A DNA stretch of 64,000 bases from Xiphydria camelus (GCA_963678675.1 OY783194.1:10942607-11006606), one strand, 5' to 3'. Shown: positions 1 through 12,549, numbered from the stretch's first letter. The notes: generated by a model not told the origin, from the sequence alone. Program-made: numbers and translations.

Positions 1-872
1 GCCTTTCCTCAAATAGAAGCTTAGCCCTTTTCCCTTCTGACCATCGCTGATTCACCCCCGAAACATTTGGCGATCCAAGAGAGCCAGATAGTTAAATCAC
101 GTTCGCGCTATAATATGCCTGCACTGCTCCCCGGGAGAAGGCGGAGTTTGTGTCTGGCAAGTGATGTCAAACCAATAAGAAAACGTTCTCGTCCCTAACG
201 TTATCGCCGGAGTTACAATGTGCAATTTGAAGTAGTAAATTTTATTTTTTTTTTAAATTCTTTCACGTACATGGTTACTTACACATGCATAATAGTTTCC
301 ATAGAGAGAAATAATATAAAATATTTTTGGTCCGAACCTCCCTATTGAAATAAAGGACATTCCAGTTATATTTGAGGTGTACATTTATTCAACTGTAATA
401 CTAATGGGACGTACATTGTTAATAAGAAGTAACTACTCAATAAATTTTCATTGTTAAATTACGAATTTTCTAAGACAAAGCTGGAAACAAATAAAAGACG
501 CATTTCAAGAAAATTAATTGTTTAACTTCAAGGAATAATATTATAAAAAATCCAGAATGTAAAAATATTTTTACATTTTTTCATCATATAGAACATTTTA
601 AGACAAAAAAATCACTCATTGTTTTTGTCGATAACATTTTTTTTATCGGAGATAACTCGGAATTATAAAATCATCCGAATTTCGAATACTCATTTTTCCT
701 CAATATTTCATTATTTTATAATTCGAGAACATGGTGAACAAATTTGAAATAATTATGAAGGCTTATTTTATCGAGGACCATTCTAAATACAAAAAAAAGT
801 GGGCGCAATTAAAAATGGTCGGGACAAAACATGGCCGGTTATACCTGTACGGAATGCCCCATACACATGTAT
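1..872. other. Intergenic or intronic AT-rich DNA
   Basis: I see no gene, RNA or clear repeat end here. The sequence is AT-rich with short homopolymers. It would lie downstream of the CABLES-like exon at 6455-6561 on the minus strand, so it is probably intron. Confidence 0.5.
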
Positions 873-1626
873 AGGGTGTAATAATCAAAAGGGCCGAAAC
901 AGTAGGAACTTAGTTCTGTTCAGAGTTTATACACTGATCGATGGTATAACTTCATATCATCCCCTTAACCCCTAGAGGCCACACCTCTTTTCGATCACGT
1001 AGAGACCACACGGGTGCAAATATGGTTTTCACTTTTTTAAATCCTAACTCCTCGCTGCCTTAATCTTTTTTAATCGATAATGACATGAAATAGGGGTAAA
1101 ATTTTCGTTGGAATTTGGATATTTTATTTGCAAAAGCATAAAAATTCATTATTACATGAATAAATAGGTTTTACTCTACTATGCATATCCGACGAGAGAG
1201 GGGAACTTGAAATTTTTGGCCTGCCCGATTTGCACCCGTGTGGCCTCAGAGGGTTAATACTACAACTAAGTAACTCAAATTTTCGGTATTTTCAGTTATC
1301 TACTTTGTACCCAACTTTGTACGCTTTTTTTGGTGCTACAACGAAATAAGTTCTGTCATATATTTAAGGTTAGAAATCCAGTAGTACGATATAGATAGAG
1401 TCACTAAAGCGACTAATATGCATGCAATAAGTGCAAAATTTGAGTACCGAAAATTCGAGTTACCTAGTTGTAGTATTAAGGGGACGATATGACCCTCTCA
1501 CTCGAAGAATTGACAACCGAGTGGGTTCCGCGCAACCACGATCGTAGGCAGTCATATCATGGGTCTGCATTAACTCTGAATAGAATTAGGCTCCTCCTGT
1601 TGCAACCATCTTAGCCATTACACCCT
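873..1626. repeat. Foldback repeat with a nested TTAA MITE
   Basis: Inverted arms start with AGGGTGTAAT at 873 and end with ATTACACCCT at 1626. Further in, the left arm around 1258-1295 pairs with the right arm around 1440-1480. The left arm is interrupted by a 285-bp insertion (969-1253). The right arm carries the uninterrupted version of that site. No coding content; probably a non-autonomous DNA transposon. Confidence 0.7.
969..1253. mobile_element. piggyBac-type MITE flanked by TTAA
   Basis: A 285-bp element bounded by TTAA at 965-968 and 1254-1257. It begins CCCCTAGAGGCCACAC and ends GTGTGGCCTCAGAGGG, imperfect terminal inverted repeats starting with CCC. The TTAA duplication and CCC/GGG ends are typical of piggyBac elements. 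The opposite arm of the surrounding foldback (near 1480-1495) has the same flanks joined through a single TTAA, which is the empty site. Confidence 0.85.
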
Positions 1627-2699
1627 GCATATAAAATTAAGGTGACGATGTGATGTAGATACAAGCTAGATATTAGTTTGCAACACGTATCTTGTACATC
1701 TACGCTATTTGTTTAAAGTGCAAGTATACAAGAAAGATATGGGGCATTTTCTGTGTCAAGAAAGCCACTTTTTTCATGAGGGTCTAAAAAAAATCTGATT
1801 TTTATTTACAGTCATACTTGATGAAAAAACATTACCTGAATTTTTTTAGATTTTTTTCACGCGCCGCGTTAATGGTATACTACGATTTGAAAAATAAATG
1901 ACCCCGCACAAACCTTATGGGAACTTGTTCCCGGTGAATTTGGCTGGGCTTTACATATGTTATAGATCCTGATATTCTGATCAAAAGTTATCATTGCCGC
2001 AACAACGAAAAATCGACAGTTTTTGAGTTTTGAGACCTTAAAGTTCATACTTTTTGCTTTCCGTCATACGATCTATTGGGTCGAAATAATCATGTAAAAT
2101 CAGGTTTTCTGTGAATTTTGCTAAAAATTACGTATTTTGTAGTTGGTGAGCAAACGATTTAGGTCAGACAAAAAATAAGCAGTTGGGGGGGGGGGGGGGG
2201 GGGGGCTTTAAAGTTGCCGCTTTTTACTCGAAACCATACGCTCTTTTTCAGCCAATTCAAGCACGCATTCAAGATCATGTGCGATCTTGTGATCACGTGT
2301 TTGCCTGCATATACTTATGCGCGAGAATGTGCGTGCGTGCATGTGCATAGATTTTTATTTTGTAATGTCTGATTTTCTGTCTTATTTTTTCCGTGTATCT
2401 ACATTATTTTAGCGCACAAATCTTATGGAAACTGGTTCAGTACCTACTGAAATCCTGGCATACTTCACATATATTTGACGTGCGTCATTTTTATAAGTAT
2501 AAGTCCCTAGCATAGTTAGTCTTTAGAGAGCGCTTGACGCTCTCGGGCAGCGCGCAGTGGACACTGGCCTGCTCGCGGGGGATTGGTGCGGCGGAGCGTC
2601 GAGCACGTCACGTCGCGCAAATCAGGGAGATTGCCGCAAGTCGCCCCCACTCGACCGTTACCGGCCAATAGGACCGATAACGGTTCCCTCCGCGTTAGG

Positions 2700-2706
2700 T
2701 ATATAA
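2700..2706 (+). promoter_or_regulatory. TATA box of the solo LTR
   Basis: TATATAA is followed by a GC-rich segment (AGAGCGGGCGTTGAGCG) within the LTR, the expected place for an LTR promoter. Plus orientation is inferred from the motif alone. Confidence 0.45.
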
Positions 2707-2790
2707 GAGCGGGCGTTGAGCGTATCGGGCATTCCGGCGTTGAGGGAGACGCCTGGATCTTCCTCAGTCCTTCTTAGGACTCTTCCAATA

Positions 2791-3124
2791 GGGGGATTGG
2801 ATACTTCACAAACGTAGCTTTTGTTTGTGTTACACATGTACATATAGAGAATGTACATCCAAGTTTCGCCAAGAAATCCAGCTTGGTGGCGCTGCTTGTA
2901 CTTACCTTATGATAACGATTTTCCACGGAAAGAATTTATTTAAATGCTTTGAAATCCATATTCTATTATAATTGAGGCAATATTGATTAAATCTCATAGG
3001 TAAAACACTTCAATTATTATCCAAAATAACGTGTAAACAGCGCTTATACCACGGGCATCTGCTTAATGCTTGATGCGTGCCACAGATGGCACTCTATCTG
3101 TTTTGTGCAGTTACCCAATCGCCC
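2791..3124. mobile_element. 334-bp TA-flanked MITE, copy 1
   Basis: TA at 2789-2790 and 3125-3126 bounds an element starting GGGGGATTGGATACTTCAC and ending GTTACCCAATCGCCC. A second copy in opposite orientation lies at 44083-44414. It is nested in the solo LTR, so it inserted later. Confidence 0.8.
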
Positions 3125-3169
3125 TATAGACGACTCGATTCGCATTTCGGTTCCCTTTTCTTTCTCCCC

Positions 3170-3415
3170 TTTTCCTTCCGCGGCGTTTTCACGCCTTTCC
3201 TTCGCCTCCTTCCGCGGCGTCTTCACACCTTCCCCGACCGCGGCGCCTTCGCGCCTTCCTCCGCTTCCTTCCGCGGCGTTCTCACGCCTTTCCCCGACCG
3301 CGACGCCTTCGCACCTTCCACCACTTCCTTCCGCGGCGTTTTCACGCCTTCCCCGACCGCGGCACCTTCGCGCTTTCCTTCCGCGGCCCCTTTGCGCCTT
3401 TCCCTTTTCCGTTCC
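3170..3415. repeat. GC-rich minisatellite, ~60-bp period
   Basis: CCCCGACCG recurs at about 3232, 3292 and 3352, and each unit includes CTTCCGCGGCG. All three plus-strand frames and the minus strand stay open over parts of it because of low complexity, so the open frames are not evidence of a gene. It lies inside the solo LTR. Confidence 0.75.
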
Positions 3416-4883
3416 CCGCACGCGTGTCATATTGTAGTTTATGACCTCCTGATCAAAAGTTACCATTGCCGTAGACTCAAAAAATAGGAGACTTTTAAGT
3501 AGGTAGTACAACTTTTACTTGCGACCGTACGCTCTGCTGTATTAAACGAGTCTTATGGCTCTTAAATCCTGGTGAATATGTCTCACCTACACGAATATTG
3601 CAGGTCATGATTAGCTTTTCATATATCACTGTTCCGACAAACGATGGTCGGACTTCTGAATATCGATCCTTAATAATTAGCATCACCGCGATATATATAG
3701 CTCGTTAATGTTCATTACCCTTCAACTTCTCTACTGCATGCCGTTTTAGATGCTGGTCATAGACCACCGCAACACAATCCGAATGAAGTAATAGAAATGC
3801 TGAATAACGAATAGAAAGCTTTCATCAAAATGTAACCACATTAGAGATATGCGCCAGTAACAATACAGAAAATCTTACTCTAATTCAGATATGTCCACGT
3901 CGTTGATCCTGGGCAACGCAAAGAGCGGGTAACATTGTACACATATGTACATTCGCATACATATGACAAATACATACAAGGCAAGAATACGTCCATACGA
4001 TTCGAACCATGTTGCATACATACCGGAGATTGATTGAGTAGAACGTAAGATCGCAAGTAAAAAACGACAACTTTAAAGTCTCCGATTTTCGAACCTGTTT
4101 CATTTTGGAGTTTGCATTTATGGTGACATTTGAACAGCTGATCACAACCTGCAATATTCGTGCAGGTGAGATATATTCACCAGAATTGAAGAGCCATAAG
4201 ACTAGTTTAATACAGCAGAGCGCACGGTCGCAAGTAAAAGTTGTACTACTTAAAAGTCTCCTATTTTTTGAGTCTATGGCAATGGTAACTTGATCAGAAG
4301 TTCATAAACTACAATATATGTGAAGTACGCGAGGATTTCAGTACTGAACCAGTGTCCATAAGATTTGTGCGCTAAAACAATGCAGATACACGGAAAAAAT
4401 GAGAAAGAAAACCAGACATTAAAAAATAAAAATCTATGCACATGCACGCACGCACACGCTCGCGCATAAGTATATGGAGGCAAACATGTGCTCACAATAC
4501 CGCACATGATCTTGAATGCGTGCTTGAATTGGCTGAAAAAGAGCGTATGGTTTCGAGTAAAAAGCGGCAACTTTAAAGTCTCCCCCCCCCCCAACTGCTT
4601 ATTTTTTGTCTGACCTGAATCGTTAGCTCACCAACTACAAAATACGTGACTTTTAGCAAAATTCACAGAAAACCTGATTTTACATGATTATTTCGATCGA
4701 ATAGATCGTATGACGGAAAGCAAAAAGTATGAACTTTAAGGTCTCAAAACTCAAAAACTGTCCATTTTTCGTTGTTGCGGCAATGATAACTTTTGATCAG
4801 AACATCAAGATCTACAACATATGTAAAGCCCAGCCAAATTCACCGGGAACCAGTTCCCATAAGGTTTGTGCGGGGTCCTTTAA

Positions 4884-5484
4884 CTTTAAAGTTTCAAGTA
4901 TACTATTAATGGCATAAACAACTTTGTATACATGAAAATTTTGTTTTTTTTTCTAAATTTTTCAAAAAAATATTAAAAATTTTAAGTGACATTAAAGGCA
5001 TTTTTTACAAAGAAGTGAAAAAAACACCAGAAAATATTTATTTCGCCAATGCGACAGTCGATTTTTCTTACAAAAATTCAGTATATTTGAAATCTATAAA
5101 AACTAGAAAAAAATTTGGTAGTGGGAGGGCCATTTCTTTATGAAGACAAAAATTCTTTGTTTTTTCTCTCAACATTTTTTTTAAATAGAAATTTTTTTAA
5201 GAAAAAACAATTTCTTTCTTCATGAAGAAATGGCCCTCGCACTACCAAATTTCTTCTACACAGTGTTTGTTGATTTCAAATATACTGAATTTTTTTAAGA
5301 AAAATCAAGACTGTCGCATTGGCGAAATAAATATTTTCTGGTGTTTTTTTTTCACTTTCTTGTAAGAAAATGCCTTTTAATGTCACTTAAAAATTTTGAT
5401 ATTTTTTTTTGAAAAATTGAGAAAAAAAATGTTCATGTATACAAAGTTGTTTATGCCATTAATAGTATACTTGAAACTTTAAAG
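4884..5484. mobile_element. 601-bp palindromic MITE flanked by TTAA
   Basis: TTAA at 4880-4883 and 5485-5488 flanks an almost perfect palindrome that begins CTTTAAAGTTTCAAGTATAC. The arms are about 290 bp each and meet near 5190. The left arm of the surrounding foldback (about 1880-1900) lacks this segment. It has no open frame. Confidence 0.85.
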
Positions 5485-5648
5485 TTAAAATTTATTTTTC
5501 AAATCGATGTATACCGTTACGGCGGGTGAAAAAAGTCTAAAAAAAATTCAGGTAATGTTTTTTCATCAAGTATGACTATGTAAATAAAAATCAGATTTTT
5601 TTGAGACCCTCATGAAATAAAGTGGCTGTCTTGACACAGGATGCCCCA

Positions 5649-6454
5649 TATTTGCTTGGTTCAATCTAATGAAAGCCAGATTTGTTTCTTCAGACTAAAT
5701 ATTGTATTGAATTAAACGAACCTGTGCTCAAAGAACGAGTGCAATCAGTTCATTTCCATCGTGTATAGACTTTTATTGCTATTTCAAAAGAGTAATCAGT
5801 TTGAATCGACAAAATTTTCCGTTTACTTACCTATTCATCGAGTAGGTCTTTTAAATATTCACTTCAATTAACTAATTTGTGGAATTAATATTCAAATAAA
5901 TATTTTGTTGAACTGACAAAATATAGGACCAGACGTATTAAACCATGAAATTTGGTTGATTCAATCGATAGTTGTTTCATTCAGCTATATTAATTTGTTT
6001 ATTATAGACATGACATAAGCAAAAACGTCCGCTTTTAATTCTCTAGATATTGTATAGATAACTGTGTAGTTGAACAACTAAATAATCAAACGTCACCTCT
6101 TCGTGTGATAGCAGATTTCCATTGAAATTGCAACACTGCTTTAAGCTTGGCGACTGGTGGGCAATTTAAATGTACGTTCAAGGTCTATTTGGTTTAAACT
6201 TAATAAATATTCACATGAAATAAATATATGATTATATGTTCCATAGTGTTCATTTGTAAGGTAGGTACTCCATATAAAACAAGATGTAGCCTGTAAATCT
6301 TTTGATTCGTAAATACAGATGGCCTATTTTCTTATTTAACAACGTAGTAATAAGAAGCATTAGAAATTTTAGGCGTGCGTATTTTATATAGAAGCTATAT
6401 GGTGCTAAAATATTAAAGGCTATTAATATTACAGATATTCAATGGATCTCTTAC
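5649..6454. other. Intron of the CABLES-like gene
   Basis: AT-rich sequence with no repeat end or gene that I can identify. It lies immediately 3' (minus strand) of the exon at 6455-6561, whose GTAAGAG donor opens into it. Confidence 0.55.
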
Positions 6455-6561
6455 CTTCGTAGTTTACTAAGAGTGAGTTGAATGTGGGGAAATTTTTCCC
6501 TGAATTTATCGTTCAATTCCCTTTTCAAATCGGATGGCCTGGCATAATCAATAACGGAAGC
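6455..6561 (-). CDS. CABLES-like gene, internal exon (cyclin-box start)
   Basis: A 107-nt exon on the minus strand, bounded by an acceptor (TTCCACACAG) and a donor (AAG|GTAAGAG). It reads in one open phase as 35 codons plus two bases and includes [13 protein letters not shown] and [13 protein letters not shown]. That is the phrase I recall from CABLES1/2 just before the cyclin box, where vertebrate proteins have a closely similar sequence. CABLES proteins link Cdk5/Cdk2 and Abl-type kinases. Exon phase (0 in, 2 out) fits the exon at 12550-12659, whose last residues (SYM) precede this segment in the family. The next exon is not in the window. No damage is seen, in contrast to every transposon gene around it. 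Confidence 0.8.
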
Positions 6562-6707
6562 CTGTGTGGAATAAGAAAAACTAATTATTTTCTTTACCAA
6601 TATTATACATAAATCGAACTGAAACAGCCTTCGGGCATTCCCATTTTGCTTCCCTTAGGTCAATAGAACAGAAGCCTCAAGTGACCTGTAGTGTGTAGGT
6701 ATAAAAA

Positions 6708-8527
6708 GGGCATAGCCGGGTTTCCATGTGAGATCTGCCCCAGAGCCGATTTAAATTTCTAATCAACTTTTCAAAAGTACTCGGCCTACGTATATTTTTG
6801 CCAAAGTTTCGGACCATTATCCGCCATGTTGGATTCGTAATGGCGGATCTTGCAATTTTCGTTTTTTGGCTTTTTAACCAAAACTAATCATCAGAAAAAT
6901 CTGAAAAAATTCAGTGTTTTTCATCATCATAATACACATTCTGAATTTTTTTTGCAATCTTTCCGAATCGAAATTTGCGGAAAAAAAAATTGCGAAAATT
7001 TTTGCACGCTATTTTTTTTGGGTTCCGATCGCGACGCCAACCCAAATTTTTCACCAATGCATAGCCCATTCCGAAATACACTTTATAGAATTTTTGCAGA
7101 TTTTTTCAAGGGGTGCGCAAGGGTTAAAATAATGGAAAAATTCCTCATAATGAATATTTCCGTCTATTTTACTCGCAGAGTACAATTTATAAAAATATTT
7201 GACTCGTAAAAATGATATTTTTCGGGAGTTTTAGTTAATTTAAAATCAATCACGCGGCTTTGCAAAATTTTTCGCAAAAATTCTTGCGAAAACTACACAG
7301 TCAGACGAAAAAAAAGTGGGGTATACATTTGATGCGATATATGTTATCCGTAGTAATTTCGCCTCCTAAATCACGAATCCGGTGTCAAAATTTGGCTATC
7401 ACGTCACATTTTTTTTTAATCCCAAAAAAACCAGCCAGATATGATTTTCAAAAAGTTAATGGACTTAAACCAAATTCGGTATAAGGAGATTTTTTGGGTC
7501 ACTGATCACGAATCTGATGTCGGATTTCAAAAATTAAAGATGGCGGATCCAATATAGGGGACGAGATTTTCGAAAATCGACGAATTCATACCTTTGGTAT
7601 ACTGGGGTTTTTTTCGGTCGCTGATGACGAATATGGTTATATTTACAAAAATTAAAATTTTCGAAAATCTTGTTCGCCATATTGGATCCGCCATCTTAAA
7701 TTTTTGAAATCCGACTTCAGATTCGTGATCAACGACCCAAAAACCCCCTTATACCGAATTTGGTTTAAGTCCATTAACTTTTTGAAAATCATTATCTCTG
7801 GCTGGTTTTTTTGAGATTAAAAAAAATGTGACGTGATAGCCAAATTTTAACACCGGATTCATGATTAGGAGGCGAAATTACTACGGATAACATATATCGC
7901 ATCAAATGTATACCCCACTTTTTCTTCGTGTGACTGTGTAGTTATTCGCAAGAATTTTTGCGAAAAATGTTGCAAAGCCGCGTGATTGGTTTTGAATTAA
8001 CTGAAACTCCCGAAAAACATAATTTTTACGAGTCAAATATTTTTATAATTGTACTCCGCGAGTAAAATAGACGGAAATACTCATTATGAGGGATTTTTCG
8101 ATTATTTTAACCCCCGCGCACCCCTTGCAAAAATCTGCAAAAATTCTATAAAGTGTATTTCGGAATGGGCTATGCATTGGTGAAAAGTTTGGGTTGGCGT
8201 CGCGATGGAAACCCAAAAAAAATAACGTGCAAAAATTTGCGCAATTTTTTTTTCCGCGAATTTTGATTCAGAAAAATTGCAAAAAAATTCAGAATGTGTA
8301 TCATGATGATGAAAAATACTGTGAATTTTTTCAGATTTTTCTGATGATTAGTTTTGGTTAAAAAGCCAAAAAACGAAAATGGCCAAATCCGCCATTACGA
8401 ATTCAATATGGCGGATAATGGTCCGAAACTGTGGCGAAAATATACTTAGGCCGAGTACTTTTGAAAAGTTGATTAGAAATTTAAATCGGCTCTGGGGCAG
8501 ATCTCACATGGAAACCCGGCTATGCCC
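6708..8527. mobile_element. 1.8-kb foldback element
   Basis: Two arms of roughly 850-900 bp meet near 7617. The left end reads GGGCATAGCCGGGTTTCC and the right end is its complement. Inside, phrases such as AATGGCGGATCC and CACGTCACATTTTTTTT are mirrored. Another left end of the family starts at 63861, and a short relic lies at 19105-19135. Open frames in the arms are incidental. I found no convincing target duplication. Confidence 0.8.
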
Positions 8528-8542
8528 TTTGTCAGTTATTAA

Positions 8543-9270
8543 GGGGGAAAGCCACTGTGATGACCGGAAAATGTAGAATAACTTTGTGAATTTTTTCTGA
8601 TTAAAATAAAAAACGAGGGAAAAAACTTTTACAACTACATGAAGGTACATATATTTTAGTATATTAGAAAAAAAAAGCAATACATAATATCAATAAACTA
8701 CACAATAATACGCGATGCCGTAAAGCTTCTCTGAAAAATGTTTGGCGCATGGGCGCCATTGCTGTGTCCGAATGGTATATCCAAACCAAAAAAATCAATT
8801 ATTTTCTTAAACTACACGAGTCTAGCTTCAGTTAAGCGTACGGATTTATAAAAATTTTAATTTTTAACAAAGTAACGCATGTTTAAAGATAGAACTTCGA
8901 AATTTAGAGAAAAATTGCTCAGTTTTTTAATTATATCTCAACAAGTAATCGCTTAATCGAAAAAATCATACGCTTAACTGAAGATAATTCTTTTAAAAAT
9001 ATTCTGTGAAAATTTCAAGGTAATCGGATAAAAATTGACTGAGTTATGATGGCGCCCAGTTGGAAAAATGTAGTTTCGAGATAAAAGCCTTTAAAACCGC
9101 GCGGTCAAGTTCGAGCGTATGCGCTTACTCACACAAAACCTTTCATAACTCCATAAAATTTTCGAATTTCGGTTTGAAACTTAGGGAACAGATTCTTGAA
9201 ACCTCGAACATTAAGAAAATGTAAAAATAAAAAAATCTATTTTTTGAACATATCACAGTGGCTTTCCCCC
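8543..9270. mobile_element. 728-bp MITE flanked by TTAA
   Basis: TTAA at 8539-8542 and 9271-9274. The 18-bp terminal repeats are perfect: GGGGGAAAGCCACTGTGA and its complement. The interior has phrases such as AATGTAGTTTCGAGA that recur in the MITE at 19361-20092 and in the element at 57703-60795. Confidence 0.85.
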
Positions 9271-9756
9271 TTAATTCATTTATTACTATTCGATGACACC
9301 GTCTTAGAATGGTTAAATAACCATACTAATATTGAACATGCAATATTTTATGGTGTAATTTATATAATTATAAAAATTATATTCTATATCTCTGAATTAT
9401 TTTAAGGATTCAGTCTGTTTGATTCACAAGGAAAGCCGTCATGTTTTTCCTAGATTTTATATCCATTCTTATTTACAGATAAAGAATGTTTCGCTGATGA
9501 ACCATGGTTTTCCCAATATAGGAGAGACTTTCAAATTGTTACACCTGCTTTTATTATAGTTTTGTTGATAATGTTTCTTTAATTGAAACATAACTTCACA
9601 AAAAGTCTCTAGCACTCTTCAGAATGAACAAATCATTAATTACTAGACTATTTACAAATAATTTATATTACTAGTTAAGGGTTAAAGCAAAGGAACGAGG
9701 GTATCCCATAAATAATAACGCTTCGATCCGGTTGACGATACTGTTACATATAGCGT
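9271..9756. other. Intron, nothing recognised
   Basis: AT-rich sequence between two MITEs, without gene, RNA or clear repeat boundary. It lies in the inferred CABLES-like intron between 6562 and 12549. Confidence 0.5.
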
Positions 9757-10011
9757 AATTAAAGGGGTCAGAAGCAAAGGGATATAAGTGCATAAACTGA
9801 AAATGTTCAAAATCTGCATTCAAAGTTATTCAGTTTTCAGTCATTTTTAGCTGCAAACAGAAAATCAATTTGATGTCAGTCTTGTACCCGTGCAGAGAAA
9901 GTTTTTAAAGAAATTAAAAACTAAACACAGTTTTAATATTTAGAATCTGTACTTCTCATTTTCTCATAAAAATGCACTTGTACCCGTTTGCTTCTAACCC
10001 CTTCAATTATC
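9757..10011. mobile_element. ~255-bp MITE
   Basis: Imperfect inverted ends: AAAGGGGTCAGAAGCAAAGG near 9760, and the complement of AAGGGGTTAGAAGCAAACGG near 10010. The repeats extend inward by about 40 bp. No coding content; target duplication not resolved. Confidence 0.6.
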
Positions 10012-10239
10012 TTCTACCTCCTCTTCGGTTATCGTGCATTAGCAATATAAATCAGAGTTTCCGGTTTTTTATTCATAGTATAATTTGTTTACAAGCATTT
10101 CAACGATGAATTTGGAGAATAGGTTTTTCTTAAACTTCTGATGCCTCTGCTATTTATGTAATGGAATACCTTCTTATTTCCCAAGGACTTTTTAACCCTC
10201 GTTTTTACTCTCTCTTTAAGAGGCGACAGGAGTACGGAA

Positions 10240-10270
10240 ATGTGTGTGTGTGTGTGCGTGCGTGCGCGCA
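10240..10270. repeat. (TG)n/(CG)n microsatellite
   Basis: A run of TG dinucleotides passes into GCGTGCGTGCGC, a simple alternating purine-pyrimidine tract. Confidence 0.8.
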
Positions 10271-11192
10271 TATACATTGCTAGTGCCATCTATCGACCAT
10301 ACCTCGAACCCCGTTCCATCGCTTCTCGAACATTTCACAATTTTAAATGCAACGTGACGTGCGTGCATAGCTTACGATTGAAAATGGCTTGCGGATTACA
10401 CCTTCAGTTTTCAGTTCTGCTCATGTTATCCGTACCTACCTATATGATTATTAACGTGTAGAATTTACCTCCCTATGTGTATGAGTGACATAAATGTGTG
10501 AGTTCAGAGAAATAAATGATTATTTACGTGAAGGCCATTGACCACGTGACCTGACTCCTGTCGATTTGGTAGGTCGTGGGTAAGTTTCGATTTTGGTCTT
10601 GATTTTAATATTTACGTTCCGTTTCTAGATAAATTGATCACCGGGTATTACTTGTATTTATTGATACATGCAATGCAAAAATATCTGTTCGACCCACGCC
10701 TGTTTACACCCCTTTAAACACATTTTTTGAATCTATTATTTTTCGAATTGTGATCCGAGATATGCACAAAGACCATCGAAATATTAACCCTTCGTTGCTC
10801 ACGTGGGGTGTAGGCTACACCCCAGCCTCCTTTTTTTGCATGCCACGCCTAGAGTTTCTTTTTTCGAGGTTGGTACTTTCAGTACCTTTCGGGAACATTT
10901 CATTAAAGAATTTGGCACCAAAAGCGCAGGACAAAACCGATTTGTCTCTCCGACAGAACGTTGCAAAGAGTTAAATAGTGATTTTTTAAAATCTGTATTT
11001 AATTTAATATTTAATATTTTTCTATAAAACTTGTTCCAATTTGTTAATTTGTCCTTCGTTAATAAAACGAGAGCATGATAACTATCCTCAGTCTATTATT
11101 TATACTATTTTTTTTATAAAAATCGGCAGGGGGACCTGAGCGTCTGAAAACCGAGACCTCATGTACCGAGACTACGAGTTTTATTTTCAACT

Positions 11193-12079
11193 AGCAGCCC
11201 GTCCCGGCTTCGCACGGGTAGATTGTGGATTGCTTTTGTCCGTCCACCATTGTTTAAATACATTTTTAATACAAAACTTTTAGTATTTTTCCCGGGCTAC
11301 GCAATGGTCATATTGGATTTGACCTTGACCATGACCTTCAAGGTTATATCGAGGTCAAATTAATTTTTTTTTCACGTTCAAATGTATCCTTGACCATTTT
11401 TTTCATGTTACCTTTATTGTCAGCGGAGGTCAAATTTAGGTCAAGTATAGTTCGACTTTTTGAACACCCTGTGTAAGATTTACTAACTCAGAAACCTTCG
11501 CGGGCATGCGTCCAACCATTTCCCAACTTTTCATCGCAATCGGATGAACGGTTTAGGAAGGCATAATAATCATCAGTACCAGTACTTTTTGAACACCTTT
11601 TATAAGATTTACTAACTCAGAAACCTTCGCGGACATGCGTCCAACCATTCCCCAACTTTTCATCGCAATCGGATGAACGGTTTAGGAAGGCATAATAATC
11701 ATCAGTACCGGTACTTTTTGAACACCTTTTATAAGATTTACTAACAATAAGAAACCTTCGCGGGCATGCGTCCAACCATTCCCCAAAGTTTCATCGCAAT
11801 CGGATGAACGGTTTAGGAAGGCATTTGATATTACCTTAAAGGTCACGGTCAAGGTCAAATCCAATACGACCACTGGGTAGCCAAGGGAAAATCCTTAAAG
11901 TTTTGTATTAAACATTTTTCTCTAAAATGTTTTCCCGCTGAGATAATCGGCCGTACCGGGACTTTTTGAACACCCTGTATAAGATTTACTAACTCAGAAA
12001 CCATCGCAGGCATGCGTCCAACCATTTCCCAAAATTTCATCGCAATCGGATGAACGGTTTAGGAAGGCATACGAGACAT

Positions 12080-12142
<63 letters not shown>

Positions 12143-12170
12143 TTCATTTTTATATATATAGAAGATTAGA
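11193..12170. repeat. Retroposon-like repeat with ~129-bp tandem units
   Basis: It starts CTAGCAGCCCGTCCCGGC and ends near TATATATATAGAAGATTA. Inside, GAACACC recurs at 11462, 11591, 11720 and 11968. The first three are separated by exactly 129 bp, and units share ATCGCAATCGGATGAACGG. The 3' side ends in a (CAGA)n tract. This organisation resembles 3' ends of invertebrate non-LTR or SINE-type retroposons, but I cannot assign a family. Confidence 0.6.
12078..12136. repeat. (CAGA)n microsatellite
   Basis: About fourteen perfect CAGA/GACA tetranucleotide units at the end of the retroposon-like repeat, a common position for retroposon tail repeats. Confidence 0.9.
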
Positions 12171-12549
12171 AAATTATGAAATTTATTTTTGAAAAATGTT
12201 TATGTTTTTAGATCATTAGGCAATATCTCAAGCTTTAAAATAAAAAAGTATTAAAAAATTTCAATTTTTCACTAAGAAAATGTTAATTTTTAACTGGGGT
12301 GTAGGGTACACCCCAGGTGATTTTTTGTGTTTCAAAAACCTACGTGAGTATCGAAGGGTTAAGCGCCCTGCATGCTATAAATATATTTATTCTGTCGTAA
12401 TCGATAAGGTTTACCCCGATTCTGTATTAAACTTAAAGCAAGGCAAATTAATAATTTACGAATTAAGCAAAGCTGGGTAAAAAGTATTATAATTTTCATT
12501 TAATTCTCGTTAGATTAATAGACAAAAAGTTATATATTATAATAAATAC

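Larger units (their letters stand above)
2476..3429. mobile_element. Solo LTR with 4-bp target duplication
   Basis: The insertion starts TGACGTGCGTCA and ends CGCGTGTCA, so it has TG...CA ends with short inverted termini. It is flanked by TATT at 2472-2475 and 3430-3433. The right arm of the surrounding foldback (about 4305-4330) has the same flanks with one TATT. It is GC-richer than its surroundings, contains a TATA box, and carries a 334-bp MITE and a GC minisatellite. Size without the MITE is about 620 bp. A 4-bp duplication with TG...CA ends fits a gypsy-type solo LTR. Confidence 0.75.
1740..5648. mobile_element. 3.9-kb TA-flanked foldback element
   Basis: Long inverted arms begin TGGGGCATTTTCTGTG at 1740 and end with the complement at 5648. 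TA on both sides fits a Tc1/mariner-type duplication. The arms are built from diverged repeats sharing phrases such as AACTTTTGATCAGAA and CATAAGGTTTGTGCG. The left arm carries an extra 954 bp (2476-3429) and the right arm an extra 601 bp (4884-5484), both clean later insertions. A G/C homopolymer lies at matching places in both arms (about 2187 and 4582). No transposase reading frame is visible. Confidence 0.75.
10788..12358. mobile_element. piggyBac-type MITE with TTAA ends
   Basis: TTAA at 10784-10787 and 12359-12362 bounds an element that starts CCCTTCGTTGCTCACG and ends CGTGAGTATCGAAGGG. Each end is followed inward by a small hairpin, GGGGTGTAGGCTACACCCC on the left and a near copy at about 12296 on the right. 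The CCC...GGG ends and TTAA fit piggyBac. About 980 bp of a different retroposon-like repeat (11193-12170) lies inside it. Confidence 0.75.

Noticed and set aside
3044..3511. Long overlapping open frames on both strands
   Set aside because: They follow the GC-rich ~60-bp minisatellite inside the solo LTR; open frames in several phases at once are a low-complexity effect.
10788..12358. Autonomous piggyBac
   Set aside because: Only termini and unrelated retroposon sequence are present; no transposase frame.
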